A stretch of DNA of 64,000 nucleotides from Halobacillus faecis (GTDB lineage: Bacteria > Bacillota > Bacilli > Bacillales > Halobacillaceae). Location: the NCBI RefSeq assembly GCF_007991335.1, contig NZ_BJYD01000002.1:1-64000 (forward strand). Direction: 5' to 3'. Positions 17,261 to 26,202 of the stretch are shown piece after piece. Position numbers and translations under genes: made by a program. How positions within the stretch are numbered: the stretch's first letter is position 1; each line of letters opens with the position of its first letter. The notes below the pieces were generated by a model, which saw nothing but the letters and a program-made list of their open reading frames with translations, was not told the origin of the DNA and searched no databases.

Positions 17261-17289
17261 TTCAAATATGAGCCTTTAGTCGTTATAAT
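17261..17289 (+). promoter_or_regulatory. Probable sigma-A promoter of lcfA
   Basis: TTCAAA (17261-17266), 17-base spacer, TATAAT (17284-17289). No FadR-type palindrome is present here. Confidence 0.5.
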
Positions 17290-17324
17290 AGGAGAGAAGA
17301 CAATTATTAGGGAGGTCTGTCAAA

Positions 17325-19028
17325 ATGAGTGATTTTCAACGTCCATGGCACAAGTTGTACCCACCAGAAGTCCCTGTCACCATTGATTACAAAGAACAAC
17401 CACTCCATGATTACCTTAGAGAAAGTGCTGAAGTTTACGGAGAAAAGAAAGCGCTTTATTTTATGGGCAAGGAGTTGGACTATAAAGAAATTTATGAACA
17501 GGCACAAGCTTTAGCCAGTTATTTGCAGGACCTTGGGTTGAAAAAAGGCGATCGTGTGTCCATCATGTTGCCGAACTGCCCTCAATCCGTCATCTCCTAT
17601 TATGGAGTCCTTATGGCTGGAGGAATTGTTGTCCAGACAAACCCTCTCTATATGGAAAGGGAATTGGAGTATCAAATGAATGATTCAGGAGCCAAGATGA
17701 TCATTTGCCTTGATATTCTTTATCCAAAGGCAGCCAACATCAAACCTGATACCCCTCTTGAACATATCATCGTGACAGGTATTAAAGATTACCTTCCTTT
17801 CCCAAAAAATAAAATTTATCCTTTTATTCAAAAACGGCAATATCAAGTACTTGTCAAACCAGAACAGTCTACAGATACCCATCTATGGACTCATATTTTG
17901 AAAAACGCAAGCGGAAACGTCGCAGAAGTAAAGGTTGATCCAAAAGAGGATCTTGCTTTATTGCAATACACCGGAGGAACGACTGGTTTTCCAAAAGGTG
18001 TCATGCTTACTCATTACAATTTAATTGTCAACACGCAGATGTCGAAGAAATGGTTGTACAAGTGCAAAGACGGTGAAGAAACCGTTCTCGCTATACTACC
18101 GTTCTTCCATGTATATGGGATGACTTCGGTCATGAACCTTTCTGTCATGATGGGGAACAAAATGATTCTTATGCCAAAGTTCGAACCGGAAGATGTTTTG
18201 AAAGTCATCGAAAAACAAAAACCGACCTTATTTCCTGGAGCTCCTACGATTTATATTGCCTTGTTGAACCACCCGAACTTGAAAAAATATGACCTTTCAT
18301 CAATTGAAGCTTGTATAAGTGGATCGGCTCCGTTGCCTGTTGAAGTTCAAGAACGTTTCGAAGCTGTGACTGGTGGTCGGCTCGTTGAAGGGTATGGGTT
18401 GACGGAAACCTCACCAGTAACTCATTCTAACCTCGTATGGGGGCAGCGTATGAGTGGAAGCATCGGTGTACCGTGGCCGGATACGGACGCGAAGATTTAT
18501 AAGATGGATGCTGATGAAGAGGCTGAGAATGGGGAGATTGGAGAAATCGTTGTCAAAGGTCCTCAAGTAATGAGAGGTTACTGGAACAGGCCGGAAGAAA
18601 CAGCTCAGGTTCTCAGTGAGGATGGCTGGTTCCGCACTGGGGATATGGGGTATATGGATGATGCTGGATACTTTTATATCGTGGATCGGAAGAAAGATAT
18701 GATCATCGCAGGTGGGTATAACATCTACCCACGTGAAGTAGAAGAAGTCCTTTATGAGCATTCTGAGATTCAAGAAGCGGTTGTGGTAGGAGTTCCTGAT
18801 CCGTATCGTGGAGAAACTGTTAAAGCCTTCATCGTTAAAAAACAGGGAAGTGAAATTACGGAAGATGAACTGAATGAATATTGCCGTAAAAACATCGCTT
18901 CTTATAAAGTTCCGCGTTTGTATGAATTTAGATCCGAGTTACCCAAAACAGCAGTCGGTAAAATCTTGAGGAGGACTTTGATCGATGAAGAAAAGCGTAA
19001 GTATGAGGAATCCGAAAGTATTCAATAA
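17325..19028 (+). CDS. lcfA: Long-chain fatty acid-CoA ligase
   Basis: The 567-residue adenylate-forming enzyme activates long-chain fatty acids to acyl-CoA through an acyl-AMP intermediate, the entry to beta-oxidation. Motifs are complete: P-loop-like YTGGTTGFPKGVMLTH (about 215-230), GYGLTETSPVTH, the hinge region FRTGDMGYMDDAGYFYIVDR, AGGYNIYPREVEEV, and the catalytic lysine in PKTAVGKILRR near the C-terminus. An AGGGAGGT site precedes the ATG. It heads the fad cluster, but fadR downstream has its own promoter, so lcfA may be separately transcribed. Confidence 0.94.
   Translation: MSDFQRPWHKLYPPEVPVTIDYKEQPLHDYLRESAEVYGEKKALYFMGKELDYKEIYEQAQALASYLQDLGLKKGDRVSIMLPNCPQSVISYYGVLMAGGIVVQTNPLYMERELEYQMNDSGAKMIICLDILYPKAANIKPDTPLEHIIVTGIKDYLPFPKNKIYPFIQKRQYQVLVKPEQSTDTHLWTHILKNASGNVAEVKVDPKEDLALLQYTGGTTGFPKGVMLTHYNLIVNTQMSKKWLYKCKDGEETVLAILPFFHVYGMTSVMNLSVMMGNKMILMPKFEPEDVLKVIEKQKPTLFPGAPTIYIALLNHPNLKKYDLSSIEACISGSAPLPVEVQERFEAVTGGRLVEGYGLTETSPVTHSNLVWGQRMSGSIGVPWPDTDAKIYKMDADEEAENGEIGEIVVKGPQVMRGYWNRPEETAQVLSEDGWFRTGDMGYMDDAGYFYIVDRKKDMIIAGGYNIYPREVEEVLYEHSEIQEAVVVGVPDPYRGETVKAFIVKKQGSEITEDELNEYCRKNIASYKVPRLYEFRSELPKTAVGKILRRTLIDEEKRKYEESESIQ
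17446..17459 (+). promoter_or_regulatory. Candidate cre (CcpA) site inside lcfA
   Basis: AGAAAGCGCTTTAT matches 12 of 14 positions of the cre pattern TGWAARCGYTWNCW. It lies about 120 bases into lcfA, where CcpA could act as a roadblock. Sequence match only. Confidence 0.35.
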
Positions 19029-19043
19029 ACTAAAAAAAGAAAG

Positions 19044-19072
19044 TTGACAGAATATTTCTTTGCTTGTAGAAT
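19044..19072 (+). promoter_or_regulatory. Sigma-A promoter of fadR
   Basis: TTGACA (19044-19049), 17-base spacer, TAGAAT (19067-19072). The predicted transcript start falls at or near the FadR box. Confidence 0.85.
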
Positions 19073-19078
19073 AATAAG

Positions 19079-19096
19079 TGAATGATGATTCATTCA
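19079..19096 (+). promoter_or_regulatory. FadR operator
   Basis: TGAATGATGATTCATTCA is a perfect 7-bp inverted repeat with a 4-base centre and fits the Bacillus FadR box (TGAATGA...TCATTCA). It sits just downstream of the fadR -10, so FadR binding would block fadR-fadB-etfBA. Long-chain acyl-CoA is the known inducer. Confidence 0.88.
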
Positions 19097-19129
19097 TTTT
19101 TCAGTTCGCAAAAGCAAGGAGATATACCA

Positions 19130-19720
19130 TTGAAGAAAAATAAACCGAAGTTCAAACAAATCATTGATGCAGCTGTCGAAGTCATTGCTGAAAATGGCTA
19201 CCACTCTTCTCAAGTTTCTAAGATCGCGAAAAAAGCGGGAGTGGCAGATGGAACCATCTATCTTTATTTTAAAAACAAGGAAGATATCCTTGTATCATTG
19301 TTTCAAGAAAAAATGGGGCAGTTCATAGAAAAGATTGAGCAGGAAACAACCTCTAAGCAGTCAGCGGAACAAAAGCTTCTAACTTTAATTCAAACCCATT
19401 TTGAACAGCTGGCTGCCGATCACCACCTCGCGATTGTGACACAGTTGGAATTGCGCCAATCGAATAAAGAGTTGAGACAAAAAATCAACCATGTATTGAA
19501 GCGCTATTTAAACGTCATTGATCAAATTGTTGAAGAAGGTGTCGAAGAGGAGCTGTTTCGTAGTGGCCTGGATCGCCGTCTTGTACGTCAAATGATTTTT
19601 GGAACGATGGATGAGACGGTGACAAACTGGGTGATGAAGGAGCAGCGATATAACATAGAAGAACAGGCAAAAGAAGTCCATAGCTTAATTGTGAATGGAT
19701 TAGCCCGTCATGATAAGTGA
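19130..19720 (+). CDS. fadR: Fatty acid degradation repressor FadR (TetR family)
   Basis: The 196-residue protein has a TetR helix-turn-helix at about residues 10-55 (QIIDAAVEVIAENGYHSSQ, then VADGTIYLYFKNKEDIL) and a ligand-binding domain with QLELRQSNKELRQKIN, very close to B. subtilis FadR (YsiA). It represses beta-oxidation genes until acyl-CoA binds. I start it at TTG 19130, which has AAGGAG nine bases upstream and gives the family's length. The ATG at 19082 lies inside the FadR operator, so it is rejected. fadB follows directly. Confidence 0.94.
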   Translation: MKKNKPKFKQIIDAAVEVIAENGYHSSQVSKIAKKAGVADGTIYLYFKNKEDILVSLFQEKMGQFIEKIEQETTSKQSAEQKLLTLIQTHFEQLAADHHLAIVTQLELRQSNKELRQKINHVLKRYLNVIDQIVEEGVEEELFRSGLDRRLVRQMIFGTMDETVTNWVMKEQRYNIEEQAKEVHSLIVNGLARHDK

Positions 19721-19736
19721 GAAAGGTGATGATGAT

Positions 19737-20510
19737 TTGTCAACTTTATCTTCACAGGTAAAAGGAAATGTAGCAGAAATCACGATTCAGAGCCCACCTG
19801 CAAACGCATTGTCCAGTTCCATCCTTCAGGATCTTTCCAAGGAACTGGACCAGATTGAGAGCGATCCTTCCATAAAAGCCATTCTTCTTAAAGGGGAAGG
19901 ACGCTTCTTCTCCGCAGGAGCAGATATCAAGGAGTTTACTTCTCTCCAAGGAGCAGATGATTACAAGAGCTTGGCAGCTAAGGGGCAGCAATTGTTTAGC
20001 AGAATAGAAAATTTGCACGTCCCAGTAATTGCTGCTATTCATGGAGCAGCACTAGGTGGGGGCCTTGAGCTAGCCATGTCCTGCCACATTCGCTATGTAG
20101 CGGATGATGCAAAGTTAGGCTTGCCTGAATTGAATCTTGGAATTATTCCTGGCTTTGCAGGTACCCAAAGATTACCGAGACATGTAGGCACAGCGAAAGC
20201 TTATGAAATGATCCTGACAGGTGTGCCCATTAGCGGGGAAGAAGCTGCACGAGTGGGTCTGGCAAATCAAAGCTTTTCAAATGAGGAACTCTTTGAGAAA
20301 GCAGGACAACTGGCTAAAGCCATTGCCCAGAAGAGCGGGCCAACGATTCACCATGTGATGAAATTGATTCCGTATGCTCATACCTCTCAGTTTGAAGCAG
20401 GGAACAATGCCGAAGCGGAAGCTTTTGGAGAGGTCTTTGGAAATGAAGATGCTAAAGAAGGCATCCAAGCCTTTATTGAAAAAAGAAAACCAGAATTTAA
20501 AAATCAATAG
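19737..20510 (+). CDS. fadB: Enoyl-CoA hydratase
   Basis: This 257-residue crotonase-fold enzyme hydrates trans-2-enoyl-CoA to 3-hydroxyacyl-CoA in beta-oxidation. The oxyanion-hole motifs FFSAGADIKEF and IHGAALGGGLELAM are present, as is the LGLPELNLGIIPGFAGTQRL stretch with the catalytic glutamate. TTG at 19737 has AAAGGTG eight bases upstream and gives the same length as B. subtilis YsiB. An ATG at 19710, overlapping the fadR stop, is the alternative. It is co-transcribed with fadR and etfBA. Confidence 0.92.
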   Translation: MSTLSSQVKGNVAEITIQSPPANALSSSILQDLSKELDQIESDPSIKAILLKGEGRFFSAGADIKEFTSLQGADDYKSLAAKGQQLFSRIENLHVPVIAAIHGAALGGGLELAMSCHIRYVADDAKLGLPELNLGIIPGFAGTQRLPRHVGTAKAYEMILTGVPISGEEAARVGLANQSFSNEELFEKAGQLAKAIAQKSGPTIHHVMKLIPYAHTSQFEAGNNAEAEAFGEVFGNEDAKEGIQAFIEKRKPEFKNQ

Positions 20511-20528
20511 TCCAGGAGGTATATAGAC

Positions 20529-21302
20529 ATGAATATTTACGTTTTGTTGAAAAGAACGTTCGACACAGAGGAAAAAATCTCTGTAAGTAATGGAGTAATT
20601 GCTGATGACGGGGCAGAATACATCATCAACCCTTACGATGAGTATGCGGTAGAAGAAGCCATTAATCTGCGCGATGAGCACGGCGGTGAAGTGACAGTTG
20701 TAACAATTGGAGAAGAAGAAGCAGAGAAACAACTCAGGACAGCTCTTGCCATGGGAGCGGATAAAGCGGTTCTGATTAACACGGAAGATGACCTTGAAGA
20801 AGGTGACCAGTTCACAACAGTTAAGATTCTTGAAGCATTCTTTGAAGATAAAGATGTCGACATTATTCTTGGCGGAAACGTAGCCATTGATGAAGCAAGT
20901 GGCCAAGTAGGTCCTCGTCTTGCCGAACGTCTGGATATGCCATGTGTGACGACGATCACGGATATTAAAATTGATGGCACGACAGTTAACATTGAACGTG
21001 ACGTTGAAGGAGATGTCGAAAAGGTTGAAACGACACTTCCTGTCCTGGTTACATGTCAACAAGGTTTGAATGAGCCAAGGTACCCTTCTTTGCCAGGAAT
21101 CATGAAAGCGAAGAAAAAACCACTCGATGAACTGGAGATTGATGACCTTGATCTTGATGAAGATGACGTCGAGCCAAAAACGAAAACGACTGAAATTTTC
21201 CTTCCACCTGAAAAAGAAGCCGGAAAAGTGCTCGAAGGAGAAGTCGATGATCAAGTAAAAGAACTTGTATCTTTATTAAAAACAGAAGCGAAAGTACTTT
21301 AA
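20529..21302 (+). CDS. etfB: Electron transfer flavoprotein beta subunit
   Basis: The 257-residue subunit binds AMP and pairs with EtfA to carry electrons from acyl-CoA dehydrogenases to the respiratory chain. Typical segments are MNIYVLLKRTFDTEEKI, MGADKAVLI, GNVAIDEASGQVGPRLAERL and the CQQGLNEPRYPSLPGIMKAK signature. Residues 205-225 are an unusually acidic run (ELEIDDLDLDEDDVE), perhaps reflecting adaptation to salt. It starts 18 bases after fadB with AGGAGG. A long antisense frame across this gene is an artefact of its codon use. Confidence 0.95.
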   Translation: MNIYVLLKRTFDTEEKISVSNGVIADDGAEYIINPYDEYAVEEAINLRDEHGGEVTVVTIGEEEAEKQLRTALAMGADKAVLINTEDDLEEGDQFTTVKILEAFFEDKDVDIILGGNVAIDEASGQVGPRLAERLDMPCVTTITDIKIDGTTVNIERDVEGDVEKVETTLPVLVTCQQGLNEPRYPSLPGIMKAKKKPLDELEIDDLDLDEDDVEPKTKTTEIFLPPEKEAGKVLEGEVDDQVKELVSLLKTEAKVL

Positions 21303-21327
21303 ATAGACAAGGGAAAGGAGAATCTTT

Positions 21328-22308
21328 ATGAGTAAAAAAGTTTTGGTGATTGGGGAAGCTAGAGAAGGATCCCTTCGTAATGTTACATTTGAAGCCATTG
21401 CAGCAGCGAATATCGTCAGTGATGGGGGAGAAGTTGTTGGTGTCCTTTGTGGAGACGGTGATTTAAGTGAAATGGGTCAGGAGATGGTTTACTACGGGGC
21501 GTCAAGAGTAATCACTGTTTCAAACCCAGATTTGAAAACGTATACATCTGATGGTTATGGTCAAGCTGTATATCAGGTTATCCAAGATGAATCACCTGAA
21601 GGGATCATTATGGGTCATACTGCAATTGGTAAGGATTTGACTCCGAAACTTGCAAGTAAACTTGAGTCTGGATTAATTTCAGACGCTACTGAAGTAATCG
21701 CAGAGGGTGGAGACGTTGTTTTCACACGTCCAATCTACTCAGGGAAAGCATTTGAGAAGAAAGTGGTTACAGAAGGACTTGTGTTTGCGACCATTCGTCC
21801 AAATAACATCCCCGCTCTTACAAGAGATGATTCTTTAGCAGGAAGTATATCCGAAAAAGAAGTGGAAATCTCGAATATCCGTACAATTATTAAAGATGTC
21901 CTCCGCAAGTCTTCAGATGGTGTCGATCTTTCTGAAGCGAAAGTCATCATCGCAGGCGGTCGTGGCGTGAAGAGTGCGGAAGGTTTTGAACCGCTGGAAA
22001 AACTTGCCGAGGTCCTTGGCGGTACAGTCGGTGCCTCCCGTGGTGCTTGTGATGCTGGTTACTGTGACTACTCTTTACAAATCGGTCAGACAGGGAAGGT
22101 TGTTACGCCAGACTTGTATATTGCATGTGGCATATCTGGAGCCATTCAACACTTAGCTGGAATGTCAAACTCTAAGGTCATAGTGGCGATTAACAAGGAC
22201 CCAGAAGCCAATATATTCAATGTAGCGGATTATGGAATAGTTGGTGACCTGTTCGATGTTGTGCCTAAACTAATTGAAGAAATTAAAGAAATGAAAGTAA
22301 ACGCCTAA
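21328..22308 (+). CDS. etfA: Electron transfer flavoprotein alpha subunit
   Basis: The 326-residue alpha subunit binds FAD through its C-terminal domain, where [31 protein letters not shown] and the [29 protein letters not shown] signature are intact. The N-terminal domain pairs with EtfB. Together they pass electrons from fatty-acid oxidation to the quinone pool. It begins 25 bases after etfB with AAAGGAG and is the last gene of the fadR-fadB-etfB-etfA transcript; a strong terminator follows. Confidence 0.96.
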   Translation: [326 protein letters not shown]

Positions 22309-22312
22309 TCTC

Positions 22313-22344
22313 AAAGCCGAAGCCAAATATTTGGCTTCGGCTTT
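22313..22344 (+). terminator. Intrinsic terminator after etfA
   Basis: A 32-base perfect palindrome (AAAGCCGAAGCCAAAT and its complement) with almost no loop and a short T-run. Confidence 0.88.
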
Positions 22345-22397
22345 ATTCCATGTTTAAATAAGGTATAAACAAATTGTTAGTCACTAAAAATAGATAG

Positions 22398-22406
22398 TGA
22401 TATACT
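22398..22406 (+). promoter_or_regulatory. Extended -10 promoter of trxA
   Basis: TGATATACT provides a TGn extension and a TATACT -10, 36 bases before the ATG. A clear -35 is not seen. Confidence 0.5.
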
Positions 22407-22441
22407 CTTAACAGACTATTAGGTCGAGGAGGAATTATAGA

Positions 22442-22756
22442 ATGTCAATTGTAAAAGCAACTGATCAAAACTTTACAGAAGAAACAAATCAAGGTCTTGT
22501 CCTAGCTGACTTCTGGGCACCATGGTGTGGACCTTGTAAAATGATTGCACCCGTATTAGAGGAATTGGATGCGGAAATGAGCGATCAAGTCAAAATCGTC
22601 AAGCTTGATGTTGACGAAAACCAAGAAACAGCAGGTAAATTCGGTGTCATGAGTATCCCGACACTCCTTCTGTTCAAAGATGGTCAAGTGGTTGATCAAG
22701 TTATCGGCTTCCAACCAAAAGAGGCCCTGGCTGAACTGATTCAAAAACATTCTTAA
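22442..22756 (+). CDS. trxA: Thioredoxin
   Basis: The 104-residue protein is a canonical thioredoxin with the redox motif W28-C29-G30-P31-C32-K, the [11 protein letters not shown] context, the buried aspartate (D23 of LADFW) and cis-proline in SIPTLLLF. It reduces ribonucleotide reductase and cytosolic disulfides. It lies between etfA and uvrC as in B. subtilis. GAGGAGG precedes the ATG, and a hairpin terminator follows. Nothing unusual is seen. Confidence 0.97.
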   Translation: MSIVKATDQNFTEETNQGLVLADFWAPWCGPCKMIAPVLEELDAEMSDQVKIVKLDVDENQETAGKFGVMSIPTLLLFKDGQVVDQVIGFQPKEALAELIQKHS

Positions 22757-22770
22757 TGAATGAAGTTACC

Positions 22771-22805
22771 ATGAAAGCCGCGTTGCCAAGCAGCGCGGCT
22801 TTCAT
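22771..22805 (+). terminator. Hairpin terminator after trxA
   Basis: ATGAAAGCCGCG pairs with CGCGGCTTTCAT. The following T-tract is weak (CATCATCTTTT). Confidence 0.75.
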
Positions 22806-22969
22806 CATCTTTTCAGGATATTCTCAGGTTCAAGATCTTAAGCAGCTTTTTGCGTGATATTTATGACTCGAGACGTTGCTTAAGTTGGTCCAGACGATTG
22901 AACCTGCATACTTGTTCCATAGTTGTGGTATTTCCCAATATATAATCTACAAGTCATGGAGTGAACTAT

Positions 22970-24769
22970 ATGAACTCAACAATTAAAGAGAAGTTGGCTG
23001 TTTTGCCGGACCAGCCTGGTTGTTATTTGATGAAGGATAAAAATGATACAGTCATTTACGTAGGGAAGTCTAAAGTTTTAAAAAACCGAGTCCGCTCCTA
23101 TTTCACCGGTGCACATGATGGAAAGACACAGAGACTTGTCCGTGAAATCATCAATTTTGAATATATTGTGACTACTTCAGAAATTGAAGCTTTAATATTA
23201 GAAATGAACTTGATAAAAAAATACGATCCAAAATACAATGTTTTATTAAAAGATGATAAAACTTACCCATATTTGAAGGTGACAGCAGAGAGACACCCCA
23301 GGCTGATCGTCACAAGAAATGTGAAGAAAGATAAGGGGAAGTATTTCGGTCCCTACCCAAACGTCATTGCTGCAAGGGAAACAAAAAAGCTTCTAGATCG
23401 ATTGTACCCATTAAGAAAATGTAATACGATGCCCGACCGTGTTTGTCTTTATTACCACATGCACCAGTGCCTTGGACCATGTGAGTATAAGGTCTCTAAA
23501 AAAACGAATGAAGACATTGTGCAAAATATAACGTCCTTTCTGAACGGTGGTCATGCAGATATCAAGAAAGATTTAAAAAAGAGGATGCTCGAAGCTTCAG
23601 AAGAGCTTGATTTTGAACGTGCAAAAGAATTAAGGGACCAAATTGAGCACATCGAGTCTGTCATGGAACAGCAGAAAATGACCATGAATGATCAAGTTGA
23701 CAGGGATATTTTCGGTTATTCCTATGATAAAGGATGGATGTGTGTCCAGGTCTTTTTCGTCCGCCAAGGGAAACTCATCGAAAGGGATGTCACACTGTTT
23801 CCATTTTTCGATGATCCAGAAGAAACATTCATCAGCTATATCGGACGCTTCTACTTGCATCAAAACCATCCATATCCTAAGCAGGTCCTCGTCCCGGTTG
23901 CAACGGACGTGAATGTTCTAGAAGGAGCATTAGATACGAAAGTTCTCATTCCTATGCGTGGTCGGAAAAAAGAATTAGTTGAGCTTGCTATGAAAAACGC
24001 AAAGATATCCTTGGAAGAAAAATTTGCTTTGATTGAACGAGATGAAGAGCGGACCATTAAAGCTGTGGAAGCACTTGGGGATCATCTCCACATTGAAACA
24101 CCTCATCGGATCGAAGCTTTTGATAACTCCAATATACAAGGGGCCGATCCTGTCTCAGCCATGGTTGTTTTCATTGATGGAAAACCTCAGAAGAAAGAGT
24201 ACAGGAAGTATAAGATCAGGGATGTAGAAGGACCTGATGACTATGAAACCATGAGAGAAGTAATTCGAAGAAGATATAAGCGGGTGTTAAAAGAAAATCT
24301 TCCCCTCCCTGATTTAATCGTGGTCGATGGTGGGAAAGGCCAGATGACCGCCGCTCTTGATGTGCTTGAGAATGAACTTGGGGTTGACGTTCCTCTATGC
24401 GGATTAGCGAAGGACGATAAACACAAAACCAGTGAATTATTATATGGAGATCCTCCAAGTCCTATCGACCTTGATCGTCAGTCCCAAGAATTTTATCTGG
24501 TCCAGAGAATCCAGGATGAGGTACACAGATTCGCTATTTCTTTTCACCGGCAACTTCGGGGCAAAGGTGCTATTCAATCTGAATTGGATCGTATTCCAGG
24601 TGTCGGTCAAAAGCGTAGGCGGTTGTTGTTGAGACACTTTAAGTCTGTTACGGAAATTAAAAATGCTTCCATTGAGGATATTACAAAATTAGGCGTTCCT
24701 GAGCCTGTGGCTAACACGATTCTTATCCATCTGAATCAGGACAACGTAGAAGAACCAGCTGAAGAATAA
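22970..24769 (+). CDS. uvrC: UvrABC system protein C (excinuclease subunit C)
   Basis: The 599-residue nuclease makes both incisions in nucleotide excision repair. It has the N-terminal GIY-YIG domain ([20 protein letters not shown], about 15-35), a UVR helical motif (about 195-230, [20 protein letters not shown]), the RNase H-like domain with [12 protein letters not shown], and C-terminal helix-hairpin-helix ([16 protein letters not shown]). ATG 22970 has GGAG eight bases upstream. GTG 22961 overlaps that site. It is convergent with yslB over a shared hairpin at the stop codon. Confidence 0.96.
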   Translation: MNSTIKEKLAVLPDQPGCYLMKDKNDTVIYVGKSKVLKNRVRSYFTGAHDGKTQRLVREIINFEYIVTTSEIEALILEMNLIKKYDPKYNVLLKDDKTYPYLKVTAERHPRLIVTRNVKKDKGKYFGPYPNVIAARETKKLLDRLYPLRKCNTMPDRVCLYYHMHQCLGPCEYKVSKKTNEDIVQNITSFLNGGHADIKKDLKKRMLEASEELDFERAKELRDQIEHIESVMEQQKMTMNDQVDRDIFGYSYDKGWMCVQVFFVRQGKLIERDVTLFPFFDDPEETFISYIGRFYLHQNHPYPKQVLVPVATDVNVLEGALDTKVLIPMRGRKKELVELAMKNAKISLEEKFALIERDEERTIKAVEALGDHLHIETPHRIEAFDNSNIQGADPVSAMVVFIDGKPQKKEYRKYKIRDVEGPDDYETMREVIRRRYKRVLKENLPLPDLIVVDGGKGQMTAALDVLENELGVDVPLCGLAKDDKHKTSELLYGDPPSPIDLDRQSQEFYLVQRIQDEVHRFAISFHRQLRGKGAIQSELDRIPGVGQKRRRLLLRHFKSVTEIKNASIEDITKLGVPEPVANTILIHLNQDNVEEPAEE

Positions 24770-24790
24770 CAGCTGGTTCTTTGCTTTCTT
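24751..24790. terminator. Terminator hairpin overlapping the uvrC stop
   Basis: AGAACCAGCTG (24751-24761) and CAGCTGGTTCT (24770-24780) pair across the stop codon, with a T-rich tail. It probably serves yslB on the other strand as well. Confidence 0.8.
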
Positions 24791-24793
24791 TAT

Positions 24794-25228
24794 TTATCCT
24801 TTTAGTGCTTTAATCTCAACAAAGTTTTCTTTGTGGTTTTTTTCTTCAAAACATTCATATGTATGATCACTCATTTGGCAGATGATTTCTGCCATAAACC
24901 CACATTCCATGCGAAAATCGACTTCAAACATCTTTTGATTCAGCCTCTTCTCTATCATATGGCCGCTCAACTTAAAAACCATTTCTTTTCTTTTTTCTTT
25001 GACTAAAACAAGCTCTCCCCAGCCCATGTACTGGAAAAACTCATAGAGTTCATCCATGGTGCTGATCTCTGTCTGTCTAGCCATGTTTTTCCCCATATAA
25101 TAAAGGAGGTAAGGGGCATCTTTCCCTAAGAAGTCCGGAAGGGTGTAATAACGCATCAAATCAAAACCTGCGCCTGTCCCTACAAGCGATGAAATGTTGC
25201 CAGTTGTTAGCTTCGTAGATTCTTTCAA
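24794..25228 (-). CDS. yslB: YslB family protein (DUF2507)
   Basis: The 144-residue protein contains the DUF2507 pattern: LRYYTLPDFLG-like segment (residues 25-35), YLLYYMGKNMAR, FFQYMGWGELVLVKEK and the cysteine-containing GFMAEIICQMSDHTYEC. The fold is related to heme-NO-binding-like and 4-vinyl-reductase-type proteins, but no function is proven. In B. subtilis yslB lies between lysC and sdhC; here lysC is missing and yslB is next to uvrC, on the minus strand as there. The start has an AAAGGA site. Confidence 0.8.
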   Translation of the reverse strand: MKESTKLTTGNISSLVGTGAGFDLMRYYTLPDFLGKDAPYLLYYMGKNMARQTEISTMDELYEFFQYMGWGELVLVKEKRKEMVFKLSGHMIEKRLNQKMFEVDFRMECGFMAEIICQMSDHTYECFEEKNHKENFVEIKALKG

Positions 25229-25348
25229 AACGCTCAGTCCTTTCTCTCCTTATTATCACTCGAAACGAGGTTCGGTGCAATAAAAATTGTCCCTTTTTAT
25301 CGAAAGGAAATAAATGTGTATTTTCGAGCAAATTATGAACGTGCTTTC

Positions 25349-25377
25349 TTGACGCTCATACGGGATAGAAGTACAAT
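25349..25377 (+). promoter_or_regulatory. Sigma-A promoter of sdhCAB
   Basis: TTGACG (25349-25354), 17-base spacer, TACAAT (25372-25377). It leaves a leader of about 135 bases before sdhC. Confidence 0.82.
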
Positions 25378-25454
25378 AAACATGTCACAAATTGTACATT
25401 GGTCAGACAAGTAAGAAGGGAAGAGGGGCTTTTCCTATTATTTTTAACGCTAAA

Positions 25455-25468
25455 TTAAAGCGCTTAAC
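25455..25468 (+). promoter_or_regulatory. Cre-like palindrome in the sdhC leader
   Basis: TTAAAGCGCTTAAC is a near-perfect palindrome centred on GCGC and fits about 11 of 14 cre positions. It lies about 70 bases after the predicted start of transcription. CcpA control of sdh is plausible but unproven here. Confidence 0.3.
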
Positions 25469-25519
25469 TGTCTGAAAAATGTTCATATTCAAACTGTTAT
25501 CATCTTGAGGGGGGTAAAT

Positions 25520-26140
25520 ATGGCGGGAACACGCGGATACGTTAATCGAAGACTGCATTCACTTTTGGGAGTCGTCCCGATCGGGATCTTTTTGATCCAA
25601 CACTTGACTGTGAACTATTTTGCAACACGTGGACCAGAAGCATTTAACGCTGCAGCTCATTTTATGGAGAGCTTGCCATATCGTTATGTACTGGAGACTT
25701 TTATCATCTTTTTGCCACTGTTGTTCCACTCTATTTATGGAGTGTATATTGCTTTCACAGCGAAAAGTAATTTATCTAACTTCGGTTATTTCAGGAACTG
25801 GATGTTCATCTTCCAACGGATCACTGGAATCATCACACTCATATTCATTGCATGGCATGTATGGGAAACGAGAATTGCTATTGGTTTCGGTTGGGCAGAA
25901 TTGAACTATTCGTTGATGGAAGGCATCCTTACTGAACCTTTCTTCTTTTGGTTCTACATAGTAGGGGTCATTTCAACGACTTTCCACTTCTCTAATGGTC
26001 TTTGGTCGTTCTTTGTCAGCTGGGGAATTACAGTATCACCTCGCTCACAGAAGATTATGACCTATGCAAGCATCATCATTTTCCTTGCGATTTCTTATGT
26101 TGGTGTTCGTACACTGATTCAATTCGCATATGGCATATAG
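25520..26140 (+). CDS. sdhC: Succinate dehydrogenase cytochrome b558 subunit
   Basis: The 206-residue membrane anchor has five transmembrane helices and carries two hemes b that link SdhAB to menaquinone. Candidate heme histidines appear in RRLHSLLG, IQHLTVNYF, LLFHSIYGVY, IAWHVWETR and TFHFSNGLW. Start ATG 25520 follows AGGGGGG; an upstream in-frame TTG at 25505 overlaps that site. It is the first gene of sdhCAB under a good sigma-A promoter. Confidence 0.95.
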   Translation: MAGTRGYVNRRLHSLLGVVPIGIFLIQHLTVNYFATRGPEAFNAAAHFMESLPYRYVLETFIIFLPLLFHSIYGVYIAFTAKSNLSNFGYFRNWMFIFQRITGIITLIFIAWHVWETRIAIGFGWAELNYSLMEGILTEPFFFWFYIVGVISTTFHFSNGLWSFFVSWGITVSPRSQKIMTYASIIIFLAISYVGVRTLIQFAYGI

Positions 26141-26202
26141 TCAATGAAAATTTTAATCACAAAACGGTAGATTTTTAGTATTCAAGGGAGTGAGCTTCAA
26201 TC

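Noticed and set aside
16654-17279. Several 65-97-codon frames on both strands within the palindromic repeats
   Set aside because: They lack ribosome sites, mirror the inverted repeats and encode low-complexity Arg/Pro/Ser-rich strings typical of GC-rich repeats.
20277-21254. A 325-codon antisense frame across fadB and etfB
   Set aside because: etfB and fadB are clearly coding on the plus strand with strong motifs. The antisense frame has no recognisable domain and arises from their codon use.
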